From the NCBI GenBank assembly GCA_023269545.1, contig JAHFTB010000008.1, forward strand, positions 1 to 64,000: a stretch of DNA of 64,000 bases. Reading direction: 5' to 3'. Below the pieces are notes generated by a model. It saw only the letters and a program-made list of their open reading frames with translations, was not told the origin of the DNA and ran no database searches. This DNA is from Verrucomicrobiota bacterium (GTDB taxonomy: Bacteria; Verrucomicrobiota; Verrucomicrobiia; Chthoniobacterales; Xiphinematobacteraceae). Numbering within the stretch: the first letter of the stretch is position 1; each line of letters opens with the position of its first letter. Of the stretch, positions 36,166 to 44,838 are shown piece by piece. The position numbers and the translations under genes were made by a program.

Positions 36166-37649
36166 AACTTTCTGATGGCGATAAGGGTGATGTCATCGTG
36201 TTGCGGATAGTTTCCCGCAAAACCTTTAAGATCTTCTGTCAGCCGCTTGACCACGCCTGCCGCCCCTTCGATAGCGTTGGCTTGAAGTCCTTGAATCAGG
36301 CGGGGCATTCCAAATTCCTGACCGGTTTCTTCCAGTGCCTCTGTGGCACCATCGGTATAAAGCAACAGGCAATCGTTCGGGTTGAGGCGAAACGAAAAGT
36401 CCGCGCACACTCTATCGAAGACCTCTCCGCTGTCAATTCCAAGAGCCATCCCTTTTGGGGTTAATTTTTCTACCTCTTGAGTATCCGCATGATACAGCAA
36501 TGGAGCATCATGGCCCGCCCGGGCTAGCATAGCCGTACCTTGTTCGGCATCGAGGATCAAATAAGCCATACTAATAAACATGTCCTCCTTAATGTCGGGG
36601 TAAAGCTGACTATTTACGCGACGCAAGACTTCGGCGCTGGAGCGGCTATTGGGGGCCTGGCTTCGGATTACGCTCCGACACATTGCCATAATGAGCGAAG
36701 CTGGCACGCCTTTGCCAGAGACATCCGCAATGACAATACCGGTCCGGTGTTCGTCCACGGTAATGTAATCATAGTAATCGCCGCTGACATAACGTGCCGG
36801 AATGTTGAGTCCACTGATTTCGTAGCCCGGGACGGTTGGAGGCGCGGAGGGAAGGAGGATCCCTTGAATTTCCCGAGCGATTTCCAAATCGTGTTGAAGG
36901 CGTTTTTTTTCCCCGGCTTCGAGATAGATGATTTCGTTGTAAAGTGCAAAAGCTGATTGCTCGGTAATGGTGCCAAAGACATCGAGATCGCTTTGTGTAA
37001 AGGGCGTACTCAGGGGGCCGTTGGCAAGGGCAAGAATACCTAATGTTTTGCGACAGTATACGAGAGGTGCCACTATTGCGGAATGGGCTCGAACTGAGGA
37101 TTCGCTTCCATTGATGGCACTGAGTTCCTCTGCGTTCAAGAGTTTGGGCGCGCCGGAATTCCAAACACTCCCCAGCACGCTGTTCTCTCGGTTCACGCTA
37201 TGCAGACGCAGATAACTCTCTAGGGCAATGGGCATAGTGGCCGCTTGCTCCAAAATGCGAGTGGGTACTTCGACCAAGGGAGGACATGCATTGGATACAT
37301 AGGCAGGCACGAGTAAGGAATCACTTCTATCCACCAGGTAGAGGCATCCTCCTCGGGCTTCGAGAATCCGGATGGCTCCCTCAACGATAAATCGGTGGAG
37401 TTGGGAAGAGCGGACTCCTTCGGAAAAGGCTTCTCCCAGGCCATGCAGAAAATCAAAAACACGACTTTCTTCCACTTGGATGTCGGCCCGTGCCTTTTCG
37501 AGTTCTCCGATCTTGCGTGTAAATAAATTGATTACAATCAGCAATGCAGCTGAAATCCCCAGGAATAAGGCGATGAGGACGTAGATTTCAATGGAATGGG
37601 AAGTTACGCTGGCAATTTCCACGAATGAATTCCTCCCTGCTGAGAGCAT
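36162..37649 (-). CDS. PP2C-type serine phosphatase with GAF domain (RsbU-like)
   Basis: A 495-residue protein: a membrane helix near residues 22-44, a GAF sensor about 70-235, and a SpoIIE/RsbU PP2C phosphatase from about 255. The phosphatase has the conserved DLEIAREIQGILLPSAPPTV entry helix, RYVSGDYYDYI, IVIADVSGKGVPASLIMAMC, LLLYTDGATEAL and YPQHDDITLIAI. RsbU proteins dephosphorylate anti-anti-sigma factors. A STAS protein is encoded 515 bases upstream on the same strand, a natural substrate. Coupling to grpE-dnaJ suggests joint stress control, which is inference. Confidence 0.9.
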   Translation of the reverse strand: MLSAGRNSFVEIASVTSHSIEIYVLIALFLGISAALLIVINLFTRKIGELEKARADIQVEESRVFDFLHGLGEAFSEGVRSSQLHRFIVEGAIRILEARGGCLYLVDRSDSLLVPAYVSNACPPLVEVPTRILEQAATMPIALESYLRLHSVNRENSVLGSVWNSGAPKLLNAEELSAINGSESSVRAHSAIVAPLVYCRKTLGILALANGPLSTPFTQSDLDVFGTITEQSAFALYNEIIYLEAGEKKRLQHDLEIAREIQGILLPSAPPTVPGYEISGLNIPARYVSGDYYDYITVDEHRTGIVIADVSGKGVPASLIMAMCRSVIRSQAPNSRSSAEVLRRVNSQLYPDIKEDMFISMAYLILDAEQGTAMLARAGHDAPLLYHADTQEVEKLTPKGMALGIDSGEVFDRVCADFSFRLNPNDCLLLYTDGATEALEETGQEFGMPRLIQGLQANAIEGAAGVVKRLTEDLKGFAGNYPQHDDITLIAIRKL

Positions 37650-38070
37650 GGCGCAAATAAATGCATAACTGGCAGTTGTTGGATGTATTTATTTTTGGAG
37701 TGAGAGATATATTTATGGTGCAGCACACTCATAATGGTGTCGAAGCATGTTTCCAATGGGAAAGACGTAAAAATATGGTGCATTCCCTTGGGCCCTACAC
37801 ACCCATATTTTTTCCCGGAATCATCCTCCGGCTGATCTCCCTGCAAGGATCTACGGGGAGATATCATCCCCCCGCTCAACCCCCACTCAATGAATATAAG
37901 CGACGTTGAATCGTTGATCAATTGGGAAAATTCATTTTTTCCGAAAAAATGTGTGAATTCGTGCATTACAGAAAAGGGGGTACTGCGCTACTGCGTGAAA
38001 TGAGCAGATCAGACATTGCACACGTCTTGTCCGAGGCTGGCCGGACTTTCTTGTGCATCATTCGTAAACC
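37650..38070. other. Intergenic region, no gene identified
   Basis: This gap upstream of the rsbU-like gene has short open frames in several directions but none with codon bias, family resemblance or a convincing ribosome-binding site. I found no CIRCE-type inverted repeat here. It probably holds the operon promoter, but I cannot locate it with confidence. Confidence 0.5.
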
Positions 38071-38160
38071 CCAGAGCCTAAGAAAAGTGGCGAATTGCTC
38101 CCAAGAACTGAATAGATAAAGAAATGCTTTCCTTAAAGAAAGCCCAGTTCCTGGGCAAAA
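38071..38160 (+). repeat. Dispersed repeat family 4, copy 3
   Basis: Contains AGAGCCTAAGAAAAGTGGCG, CAAGAACTGAATAGATAAAG and AAGAAAGCCCAG-TTC-CTGGGC with the perfect small hairpin. It ends four bases before the STAS gene stop. Confidence 0.88.
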
Positions 38161-38164
38161 CGCC

Positions 38165-38683
38165 CTAAATGTTAGAAGGATTGGGGGAATTTTCTTGTTC
38201 GAGATATTCAAGGACATCTTTAAAGCGCGCCGCATTTTTGGGCTGCGCTGCGATCAATGCTTGATGGGCAGTGATAACGGTCTCACGTGTGGCGACAGGT
38301 TGGATCGGTTTCGGTTCCTCTAACTGCTTGGTTTCTGGCGATTGAGGAGCATTGGTATCACCCGGACATCGAACTGCAAAAATTTGATTGAGACCTAAAC
38401 TTTCCAAAAGTCCGTTATTGCGATCATTGACGTTGATGGCTTGCAGATTTCCTTGTCCCATTTCCCGCAAACGGAGAGCGATACCTGCAAGAGTCCCCAT
38501 GAAAGTGGAGTCCATGAGTTCGCATTTCTCCAGGTCCACCACAAAATTGCGGAATCCTTTTTGGATCATGCATTTGGAAAATTCCTTGAGGCCAGGACTG
38601 TTTTGAAACGAGCCTCGCCCTTCCACACGTATCCAGGCTTCTTGACCGAAACAACCGACTAGGACTGGAGAGGCCGTACCCAC
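38165..38683 (-). CDS. STAS-domain anti-sigma factor antagonist-like protein
   Basis: A 172-residue protein starting with GTG at 38683. Residues 1-110 are a STAS domain: FRNFVVDLEKCELMDSTFMG has the serine where SpoIIAA/RsbV proteins are phosphorylated (DST), and a helix LRLREMGQGNLQAINVND follows. The C-terminal 60 residues are Pro/Gln/Glu rich and unique. The nearby GAF-PP2C phosphatase is a plausible partner that would dephosphorylate this serine. No serine kinase or sigma factor is in the window. Confidence 0.82.
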   Translation of the reverse strand: MGTASPVLVGCFGQEAWIRVEGRGSFQNSPGLKEFSKCMIQKGFRNFVVDLEKCELMDSTFMGTLAGIALRLREMGQGNLQAINVNDRNNGLLESLGLNQIFAVRCPGDTNAPQSPETKQLEEPKPIQPVATRETVITAHQALIAAQPKNAARFKDVLEYLEQENSPNPSNI

Positions 38684-38831
38684 AATTTGAGTGACTTACC
38701 TATCGATTAACTCTGTGCCCCTTGCCTGTCAATGGCCCTCTGCCTTTAAGACACTTTATTTGCCATAACCGTTTTGATTCACGCACCTACTCTTCTGCCT
38801 AGGATGAAGGAGAATATGGAGTCTCACTACA

Positions 38832-39347
38832 CTATTTCCAGAGGAAAGATTGTCGGAAAGCGACAATCTTTCTGTCCACGATCAACAGAATCCTCCAAGC
38901 GACCACCCTTCCAAACTCCAAATATTCATCTCCGATGACGTTGAAAGTGGATTCATAAGAACCGAATGCATTCGGATAATAACGCTCCATGGCTTGGGGA
39001 TGGTTCCCTAGGATCGATTGATAATATTCGTATCGGACTGTAACATTTTCTCTTTGGGACGTACGCCAGTAGAATGAGGAATAATTTCCGCGCAATGCAT
39101 CGAATTGAAGCTGAGATATAGCGCCGTAATTGATATAACTCCGTTCGAACATCACGGCATCATTCACGGTAGGCGGGGAATAATTGGATTCATTATAAAA
39201 CTGTGTCATCTTTCGGATCTGAAAATGATCATTCAGTTGGAGTGGAAGAACCTGTGGTTTAGCGAGTTTCACCAGCTCTGGCTCCGGAGTCACGCAACCT
39301 GCCAGACAGAGCGCAAATAAAAAAAATAAAACAGGGCGCTGAATCAT
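38832..39347 (-). CDS. Predicted lipoprotein of unknown function
   Basis: A 171-residue protein with a lipoprotein signal (PVLFFLFALCLAGC, lipobox LAGC). The mature part is rich in Tyr, Asn and Phe and has no motif that I know. Composition and size suggest an outer-membrane or periplasmic lipoprotein. It ends on the opposite strand from prepilin peptidase, from which it diverges. Confidence 0.75.
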   Translation of the reverse strand: MIQRPVLFFLFALCLAGCVTPEPELVKLAKPQVLPLQLNDHFQIRKMTQFYNESNYSPPTVNDAVMFERSYINYGAISQLQFDALRGNYSSFYWRTSQRENVTVRYEYYQSILGNHPQAMERYYPNAFGSYESTFNVIGDEYLEFGRVVAWRILLIVDRKIVAFRQSFLWK

Positions 39348-39440
39348 GAGGGCAATCTAAAATGGAGAATACATACGTTTAATCGGGAGGAAAGAGCAGC
39401 CGGAGCAGTTCGGTTTATTTAAAATGCTATCAAACAGGCA

Positions 39441-40517
39441 ATGAAATTTTGGATTTTTGCGACTGGCTCCTTCATAGTGGGGGCCATTGTGGGTTCGTTT
39501 TTGAATGTGTGTATTTACAGATTGCCGCGGGGTCTTTCTCTGTACCGTCCTCGGCGTTCATTTTGTCCGACTTGCCGGAGTTCGCTGAAAGGAAAGGAGC
39601 TGGTCCCGATTTTGAGTTGGTTAGTGCTGGGAAGGCACTGTTCACGGTGTCACACTTCGATTTCATTCCGATATCCTCTGGTAGAATTACTGACGGGCCT
39701 ATTATTTGCAGTTTTCCAGATCATTTTTCCCCAGGCTTGGGGATTTTGGGTATTGGTTTCGCTGCTAGTCGTAGCCACCTTTATTGATTTGGAAACTCTG
39801 ACTATTCCTAATTCTGTGACATGGGGTGGGGTGCTGGCCGGGACGGGTTTGAGTTTTGTATTTCCTTCCTCGCTGGAAATAGCGTCTGCTACTGCGGGCC
39901 TACTCACGGCGCTCAGTGGTGCAATGACTGGGTATTTGTTGTTATGGGGAGTTCTGGAGGTAGGCAAATGGGCTTTCGGAAAGATTCGACTGGGCTGGGA
40001 TTCTCCCCGGGAATTTTGTTTTTCCTATAAGGGAGAAAGTAGTCTCTTTGAGTGTGCGGGAGAAATTTGGAGAGGAGAAGAAATGTTTGTACGTAAAAAT
40101 GATGAATTGATGATTGAAACGGATTTTTGGAAACTCTCGGATGATGTGAAAGGAAGTGGCGTGATTCGTTTAAGGAAGGGATATTTACTTAATTCTCAAG
40201 GAAATACGCCTATTAATGAAGGGCAGAAAATTTTGGGGAGCGCTACTTCCGTGTCCATTCCTCGAGAAGCCATGGGGTGGGGCGATGTGAAGTTTCTTGC
40301 AGCCATTGGGGCGTTTATAGGAGTGCCGGGAGTTTTATTCACTCTCTTTTTCGCTTCTTTATTTGGCGCATTGATTGGAGCGTGTATTCTTCTCTTTCGT
40401 CAATGTCATGAGGGAATGCCTATTCCCTTTGGACCGTTTCTGGCAATGGGAACGCTGGCGTGGATTTTCGGAGGTCAAACCCTCTGGAATATCTATTTTT
40501 CCCGTTTCGGAATTTAA
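39441..40517 (+). CDS. Prepilin leader peptidase/N-methyltransferase with central insertion
   Basis: A 358-residue polytopic membrane peptidase that processes type IV pilin-like proteins. The N-terminal methylase domain has the two CxxC pairs (CPTC in RSFCPTCRSSL, CSRC in GRHCSRCHTSI), and the aspartates are in FIDLETLTIPN and in the GxGDxK-type MGWGDVKFLAAIGAF. Family members are usually 230-290 residues; here an extra hydrophilic stretch of about 85 residues (from about 185, with FCFSYKGESSLFECAGEIW) lies before the second motif. No pilin genes are adjacent. Confidence 0.93.
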   Translation: MKFWIFATGSFIVGAIVGSFLNVCIYRLPRGLSLYRPRRSFCPTCRSSLKGKELVPILSWLVLGRHCSRCHTSISFRYPLVELLTGLLFAVFQIIFPQAWGFWVLVSLLVVATFIDLETLTIPNSVTWGGVLAGTGLSFVFPSSLEIASATAGLLTALSGAMTGYLLLWGVLEVGKWAFGKIRLGWDSPREFCFSYKGESSLFECAGEIWRGEEMFVRKNDELMIETDFWKLSDDVKGSGVIRLRKGYLLNSQGNTPINEGQKILGSATSVSIPREAMGWGDVKFLAAIGAFIGVPGVLFTLFFASLFGALIGACILLFRQCHEGMPIPFGPFLAMGTLAWIFGGQTLWNIYFSRFGI

Positions 40518-40529
40518 ATTACTCTTATT

Positions 40530-42374
40530 ATGTCCAATGCTTCCCAGCCAAAAATCTCTTTGTTGCAGTTAGTACGGGCTGCTTGGACTCCCTATAAGCG
40601 AATGCTGCCATTTCTACAACCGTACTGGAAACAGTTTGCATGGGCCATGCTGTGTGGGGTGAGTTATGCGGGAGTGAATGGCTGTATTCCGCTGGCTGCG
40701 AAATACGTAGGAGAACATGTCTTTAAGAGTGGAGCCACCCAAGCGGAGCTGCTCCGGGCAGCGGATGCGAATCAAGGCTCTCATCTCACTTCCACAATCA
40801 TTCTGGTTTGTGCATTGATTCCCATCACGATGATCACCAGAAGTATCCTCTCCTATTTAAACAGTTACTATATGATGTGGGTCAGCCTTCGTGCTCTGAG
40901 TGATATGAGGCAGCAACTGTTTAACCATTTGGTTTCACAATCCTTGGATTTTTTCAATCGATCGAAAGCGGGACAATTGATTTCCCGGGTGATGAACGAT
41001 ACTAATAATGCTCAGAGCGCCCTGGTCATGATTGCTTCTGATGTGATCAAGGCTCCCCTTTCTGTAATAGTAGGCATCGCCGTCCTGGTCCGGATCGACT
41101 GGAAGTTTAGTCTCACCACCCTCGTCCTGCTTCCCATTTGCATGATTCCGGTTTTGGTATTTGGAAAAAAAATACGAAAGGCGGGCAAGGCAGCGGATAA
41201 TGAAGCGGGCATTATGTCCGTGATTCTTCAAGAATCTTTTGCAGGAATTCGCATGATCAAAGGATTTGGACGAGAAGAATATCAGATAAAACTTTTCCGA
41301 AAATCCAGTGAGGCCCAATTTCACAACAGCCTCAAAATTCGTAGAAGCGGCGATATCGTACAGCCCTTGATTGAGAGTGTTTCGGCATTGGGAGTCTCTC
41401 TTGCATTGCTTTATGTGTATACCGGGCAGATGTCGGCTGTAAAATTTTTGGCTTTGCTTGCCGGGCTTTTTCTTCTTTATGAACCTGTAAAACGTATTAG
41501 CAGAATTCCTCTTCAGCTACAAAGGTGCATCACATCGGCCACAAATATTTTTAATCTTCTCGATATCGCCCCTTCCATTCAAGATCAGCCAAGCGCACGA
41601 GAACTGATACATGTCCAAGGACATATCGAATTTCAAGGCGTGTCTTTTTCCTATGTGCCGGATAAAAAAGCCGTGTCGAATATCTCGTTCTCTATTCAAT
41701 CGGGATGTCGGTATGCTCTGGTGGGGGCCAGTGGTGCCGGAAAAAGCACGATTCTCTCTCTTCTCTTGCGATTCTATGATCCCCAGGAAGGTCGCATCTT
41801 ATTTGATGGAAAAGATGTTTTGTCTCTCACCCAAAAATCTCTTCGTAACCATATCAGTCTCGTCAGCCAGGACACCTTCCTCTTCCATGATACGATCTAC
41901 GAAAATATTCGCTATGGGCGCTTGGATGCTTCTCAATCGGAAGTCGAAGAAGCGGCACACCTGGCATTCGCACATCACTTTATTCTGGAACAACCGCAGG
42001 GCTATAACACCATCATTGGGGACAAGGGATGTCAGCTTTCCGGCGGACAACAGCAGAGACTTTCCATTGCTCGTGCCATCCTAAAAAATGCTCCCATTTT
42101 GCTGTTGGACGAAGCGACATCCGCACTGGATTCGGAGTCCGAACATATGATTCAATCCGCCCTGGAACGATTAGCCCAAAACCGTACGACCATCGCGATC
42201 GCACACCGTCTTTCCACCATTCTGAAATCAGACCAAATTATCGTTATGGAAGGCGGGCGCATTGTCGAAGAGGGGCCTCACCTTCAATTGCTCGATCAAT
42301 CCATGATCTATCGAAAGCTCTATGAATTGCAATTTCTCAGCCACGTCCCTCAAGAAGCACTCGGCATCTCCTAG
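40530..42374 (+). CDS. MsbA-like lipid/multidrug ABC exporter
   Basis: A 614-residue half-transporter: six membrane helices (about 40-340) followed by the ATPase, with Walker A LVGASGAGKSTILSLLLRFY, Q loop LVSQDTFLFHDTIYENIRYG, signature LSGGQQQRLSIARAI, Walker B ILLLDEATSALDSESEHM and H loop IAIAHRLSTI. Overall similarity is to MsbA, which flips lipid A core; a drug exporter cannot be excluded. The gene begins 13 bases after prepilin peptidase. Confidence 0.9.
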   Translation: MSNASQPKISLLQLVRAAWTPYKRMLPFLQPYWKQFAWAMLCGVSYAGVNGCIPLAAKYVGEHVFKSGATQAELLRAADANQGSHLTSTIILVCALIPITMITRSILSYLNSYYMMWVSLRALSDMRQQLFNHLVSQSLDFFNRSKAGQLISRVMNDTNNAQSALVMIASDVIKAPLSVIVGIAVLVRIDWKFSLTTLVLLPICMIPVLVFGKKIRKAGKAADNEAGIMSVILQESFAGIRMIKGFGREEYQIKLFRKSSEAQFHNSLKIRRSGDIVQPLIESVSALGVSLALLYVYTGQMSAVKFLALLAGLFLLYEPVKRISRIPLQLQRCITSATNIFNLLDIAPSIQDQPSARELIHVQGHIEFQGVSFSYVPDKKAVSNISFSIQSGCRYALVGASGAGKSTILSLLLRFYDPQEGRILFDGKDVLSLTQKSLRNHISLVSQDTFLFHDTIYENIRYGRLDASQSEVEEAAHLAFAHHFILEQPQGYNTIIGDKGCQLSGGQQQRLSIARAILKNAPILLLDEATSALDSESEHMIQSALERLAQNRTTIAIAHRLSTILKSDQIIVMEGGRIVEEGPHLQLLDQSMIYRKLYELQFLSHVPQEALGIS

Positions 42375-42500
42375 CGTATGAAACTCAAAATGGCCCGATC
42401 TGCCGGCAACAACTGGAACCGGAGTTTTCTTTCCTAGGCACACCGTCCTTCGAATGAGCCTTCTCAATACCTTCACTATTTAAATACCTTCATTATTTTC

Positions 42501-44024
42501 ATGAAAATTGTTCGCGCCCTTATTTCTGTTTCCGATAAAACCGGCCTGCTGCCCTTCGCTCGCAGACTGCATGAATTAGGAATTGAAATTCTTTCCACAG
42601 GTGGCACTGCCAAGATGTTGCAAACCGAAGGCATTCCAGTAACGGCCATCTCGCAATTTACCGGCTCTCCCGAAATTTTGGAGGGACGAGTCAAAACGCT
42701 GCATCCCAAAGTCCACGGTGGATTGTTATATTTGCGTGAAAGTGGCAAGCAAGTCAAAGAAGCCCAACTTCATGGAATTCAGCCGATTGACCTGGTGGTA
42801 GTCAACCTCTATCCCTTCGTTAAAACAATTGCACGCGACGGAGTTACCCTCGAAGAAGCCATCGAACAAATTGATGTGGGCGGTCCCTCCATGATTCGAA
42901 GCGCAGCCAAAAACTATCAAACAGTAACGGTAGTTACCGATCCGGAGGACTATACGTTCGTGCTGGAGGATCTGGAAACGGGCAATGGGACGACTACCCG
43001 AAAGCTGAGAGAACGACTTGCAATCAAAGCTTTTGCTACTACATCCTCCTATGACGGAGCCATCGCTGATTACTTAAATCGAGAACAGGAAACGAATAGC
43101 ACATTCACTCTGGAACTTCCCCTGGCCGGCCGATTGCGCTATGGAGAAAACCCTCATCAGGAAGCCGAGCTTTACGGAAATTTCTTTGATTTTTTTGACA
43201 AAATCCATGGCAAGGAGCTCTCTTACAACAATATTCTGGATATTGGGGCTGCGTCGACATTGATTTCCGAATTCGCCAAGCCCACTGTTGCGATTCTCAA
43301 ACATACCAATCCCTGCGGCGTCGCTTCCGATCCGGATCTTAAGGAAGCATGGCTCAAAGCTTTCGCAACAGACAAACAGGCTCCCTTTGGTGGCATTATT
43401 ATTACCAACCGCTCGGTCACTTTATCTCTGGCAAAGGCAATTGCTGAGATCTTTAGCGAAGTCATCATTGCTCCGGACTTCGATGCGGATGCGCGTTCCC
43501 TATTGCAAAAAAAGAAAAATCTCCGTTTGATGCGCATCTTGCAGCTTCCCTCGGGTAACTCCCGCGAAGTGCGTTCCGTTCCAGGGGGATTTTTAGTACA
43601 GGATGCGGATTCTTCCGGTTTGGGAGAGCTGGAACATAAAGTGGTTTCTTCCCGACCTCCGGATCGCAATGAATTGGAAGCCATGGAATTTGGCTGGAAA
43701 GTAGTCAAACACGTGAAGTCCAATGCTATCGTTTATGCTGCTCAGGATTGCACTTTGGGAATTGGCGCCGGGCAAATGTCCCGCATTGATTCTTCTCGAA
43801 TTGCAATCTGGAAAGCCCAGGAAGCGGGACTTTCTTTAAAAGGAAGCGCGGTATGCAGTGATGCATTTTTTCCTTTTCCCGATGGATTAATCGCCGCAGC
43901 TGAGGCCGGAGCGACAACAGCTATCCAACCCGGCGGGTCCATCCGAGATGACGAAGTCATCGCAGCTGCCAATGAACGAGGACTCGCTATGATCTTTACT
44001 GGTACTCGCAATTTTAAACACTAA
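42501..44024 (+). CDS. purH: Bifunctional AICAR transformylase/IMP cyclohydrolase
   Basis: A 507-residue enzyme for the last two purine steps. The N-terminal IMP cyclohydrolase has RALISVSDKTGLLPFARRL, FTGSPEILEGRVKTLHPKVH and VVVNLYPFVKTI; the C-terminal transformylase has LRYGENPHQEAELYG, KELSYNNILDIGAA, ILKHTNPCGVAS and GAGQMSRIDSSRIA. Complements the purSQL cluster at the other end of the window. Followed by pdxJ, 16 bases on. Confidence 0.97.
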   Translation: MKIVRALISVSDKTGLLPFARRLHELGIEILSTGGTAKMLQTEGIPVTAISQFTGSPEILEGRVKTLHPKVHGGLLYLRESGKQVKEAQLHGIQPIDLVVVNLYPFVKTIARDGVTLEEAIEQIDVGGPSMIRSAAKNYQTVTVVTDPEDYTFVLEDLETGNGTTTRKLRERLAIKAFATTSSYDGAIADYLNREQETNSTFTLELPLAGRLRYGENPHQEAELYGNFFDFFDKIHGKELSYNNILDIGAASTLISEFAKPTVAILKHTNPCGVASDPDLKEAWLKAFATDKQAPFGGIIITNRSVTLSLAKAIAEIFSEVIIAPDFDADARSLLQKKKNLRLMRILQLPSGNSREVRSVPGGFLVQDADSSGLGELEHKVVSSRPPDRNELEAMEFGWKVVKHVKSNAIVYAAQDCTLGIGAGQMSRIDSSRIAIWKAQEAGLSLKGSAVCSDAFFPFPDGLIAAAEAGATTAIQPGGSIRDDEVIAAANERGLAMIFTGTRNFKH

Positions 44025-44040
44025 AGTCTTCTTCTCCTTC

Positions 44041-44790
44041 ATGCCTCACTCAAAAATTTCCTTGGGAGTAAATATCGACCATGTGGCTACCTTACGCCAA
44101 TCGAGATACCGCGCAGCCACGGGAGGAAACCTCCAAGCGGAACCCGATCCTTTACTCGCAGCCTTAGCTGCCGAACTTGCAGGCGCAGCAGGCATCACCG
44201 TCCATCTGCGAGAGGATCGGCGTCATATCCAAGACCAGGATTTCGTCCGCCTCCGGGAAGGTATTGCCACAAAACTCAATCTGGAAATGGGAAACAGCCC
44301 GGAAATCCTTCAAATCGCATTCAAAGTGGGACCCGAAGATGTTTGCCTCGTTCCGGAAAACCGACAGGAAATCACTACCGAAGGAGGACTCGATTGTGCC
44401 GGGCAATACGTCTCCCTACTTCCCACCGTCAATAGCCTGCGTTCCGCGGGAATTCGCGTGAGCATGTTCATTGCCCCGGATTTAAAGCAGGTGGAAACAG
44501 CCGCACGGCTGGGAGCGGAATTCGTCGAACTTCATACAGGCGCCTTCGTCAATGCGCTGGGTCTTGCTGCGGATGAGGAATGGGACCGATTAGTCCAAGC
44601 AGCCCATGCCGCCCATGAAAATGGACTCGGTGTCAATGCCGGGCATGGCATCAATTACTCCAACATTCGGAAAATTGTTCAGCTTCCCCATCTTCGCGAA
44701 CTCAATATCGGACACTCTATCATCTCACGCTCCATATTAGTCGGCATGGAAAAAGCTGTCCGCGAAATGTTGGAGCTCATCCATGAATGA
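44041..44790 (+). CDS. pdxJ: Pyridoxine 5'-phosphate synthase
   Basis: A 249-residue TIM barrel that makes pyridoxine 5'-phosphate from 1-deoxyxylulose 5-phosphate and aminoacetone phosphate. Motifs: LGVNIDHVATLRQSRY, GAAGITVHLREDRRHIQDQD, LVPENRQEITTEGGLD, RVSMFIAPD, ELHTGAF, and GHGINYSNI with LNIGHSIIS at the end. Normal length. It supplies PLP used by the desulfurase, DapL, BioF and IlvE in this window. Confidence 0.96.
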   Translation: MPHSKISLGVNIDHVATLRQSRYRAATGGNLQAEPDPLLAALAAELAGAAGITVHLREDRRHIQDQDFVRLREGIATKLNLEMGNSPEILQIAFKVGPEDVCLVPENRQEITTEGGLDCAGQYVSLLPTVNSLRSAGIRVSMFIAPDLKQVETAARLGAEFVELHTGAFVNALGLAADEEWDRLVQAAHAAHENGLGVNAGHGINYSNIRKIVQLPHLRELNIGHSIISRSILVGMEKAVREMLELIHE

Positions 44791-44838
44791 TTGTACTGCG
44801 CCTGCCAAAGTTCATCCTAGCGGACTCTGACTCTATCA

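Noticed and set aside
37604-37966. 120-codon minus-strand frame upstream of the rsbU-like gene
   Set aside because: It overlaps the start of the rsbU-like gene and shows no family pattern or convincing start site.
37650-38070. CIRCE heat-shock operator upstream of the grpE-dnaJ operon
   Set aside because: No TTAGCACTC-type inverted repeat with a 9-base spacer could be found.
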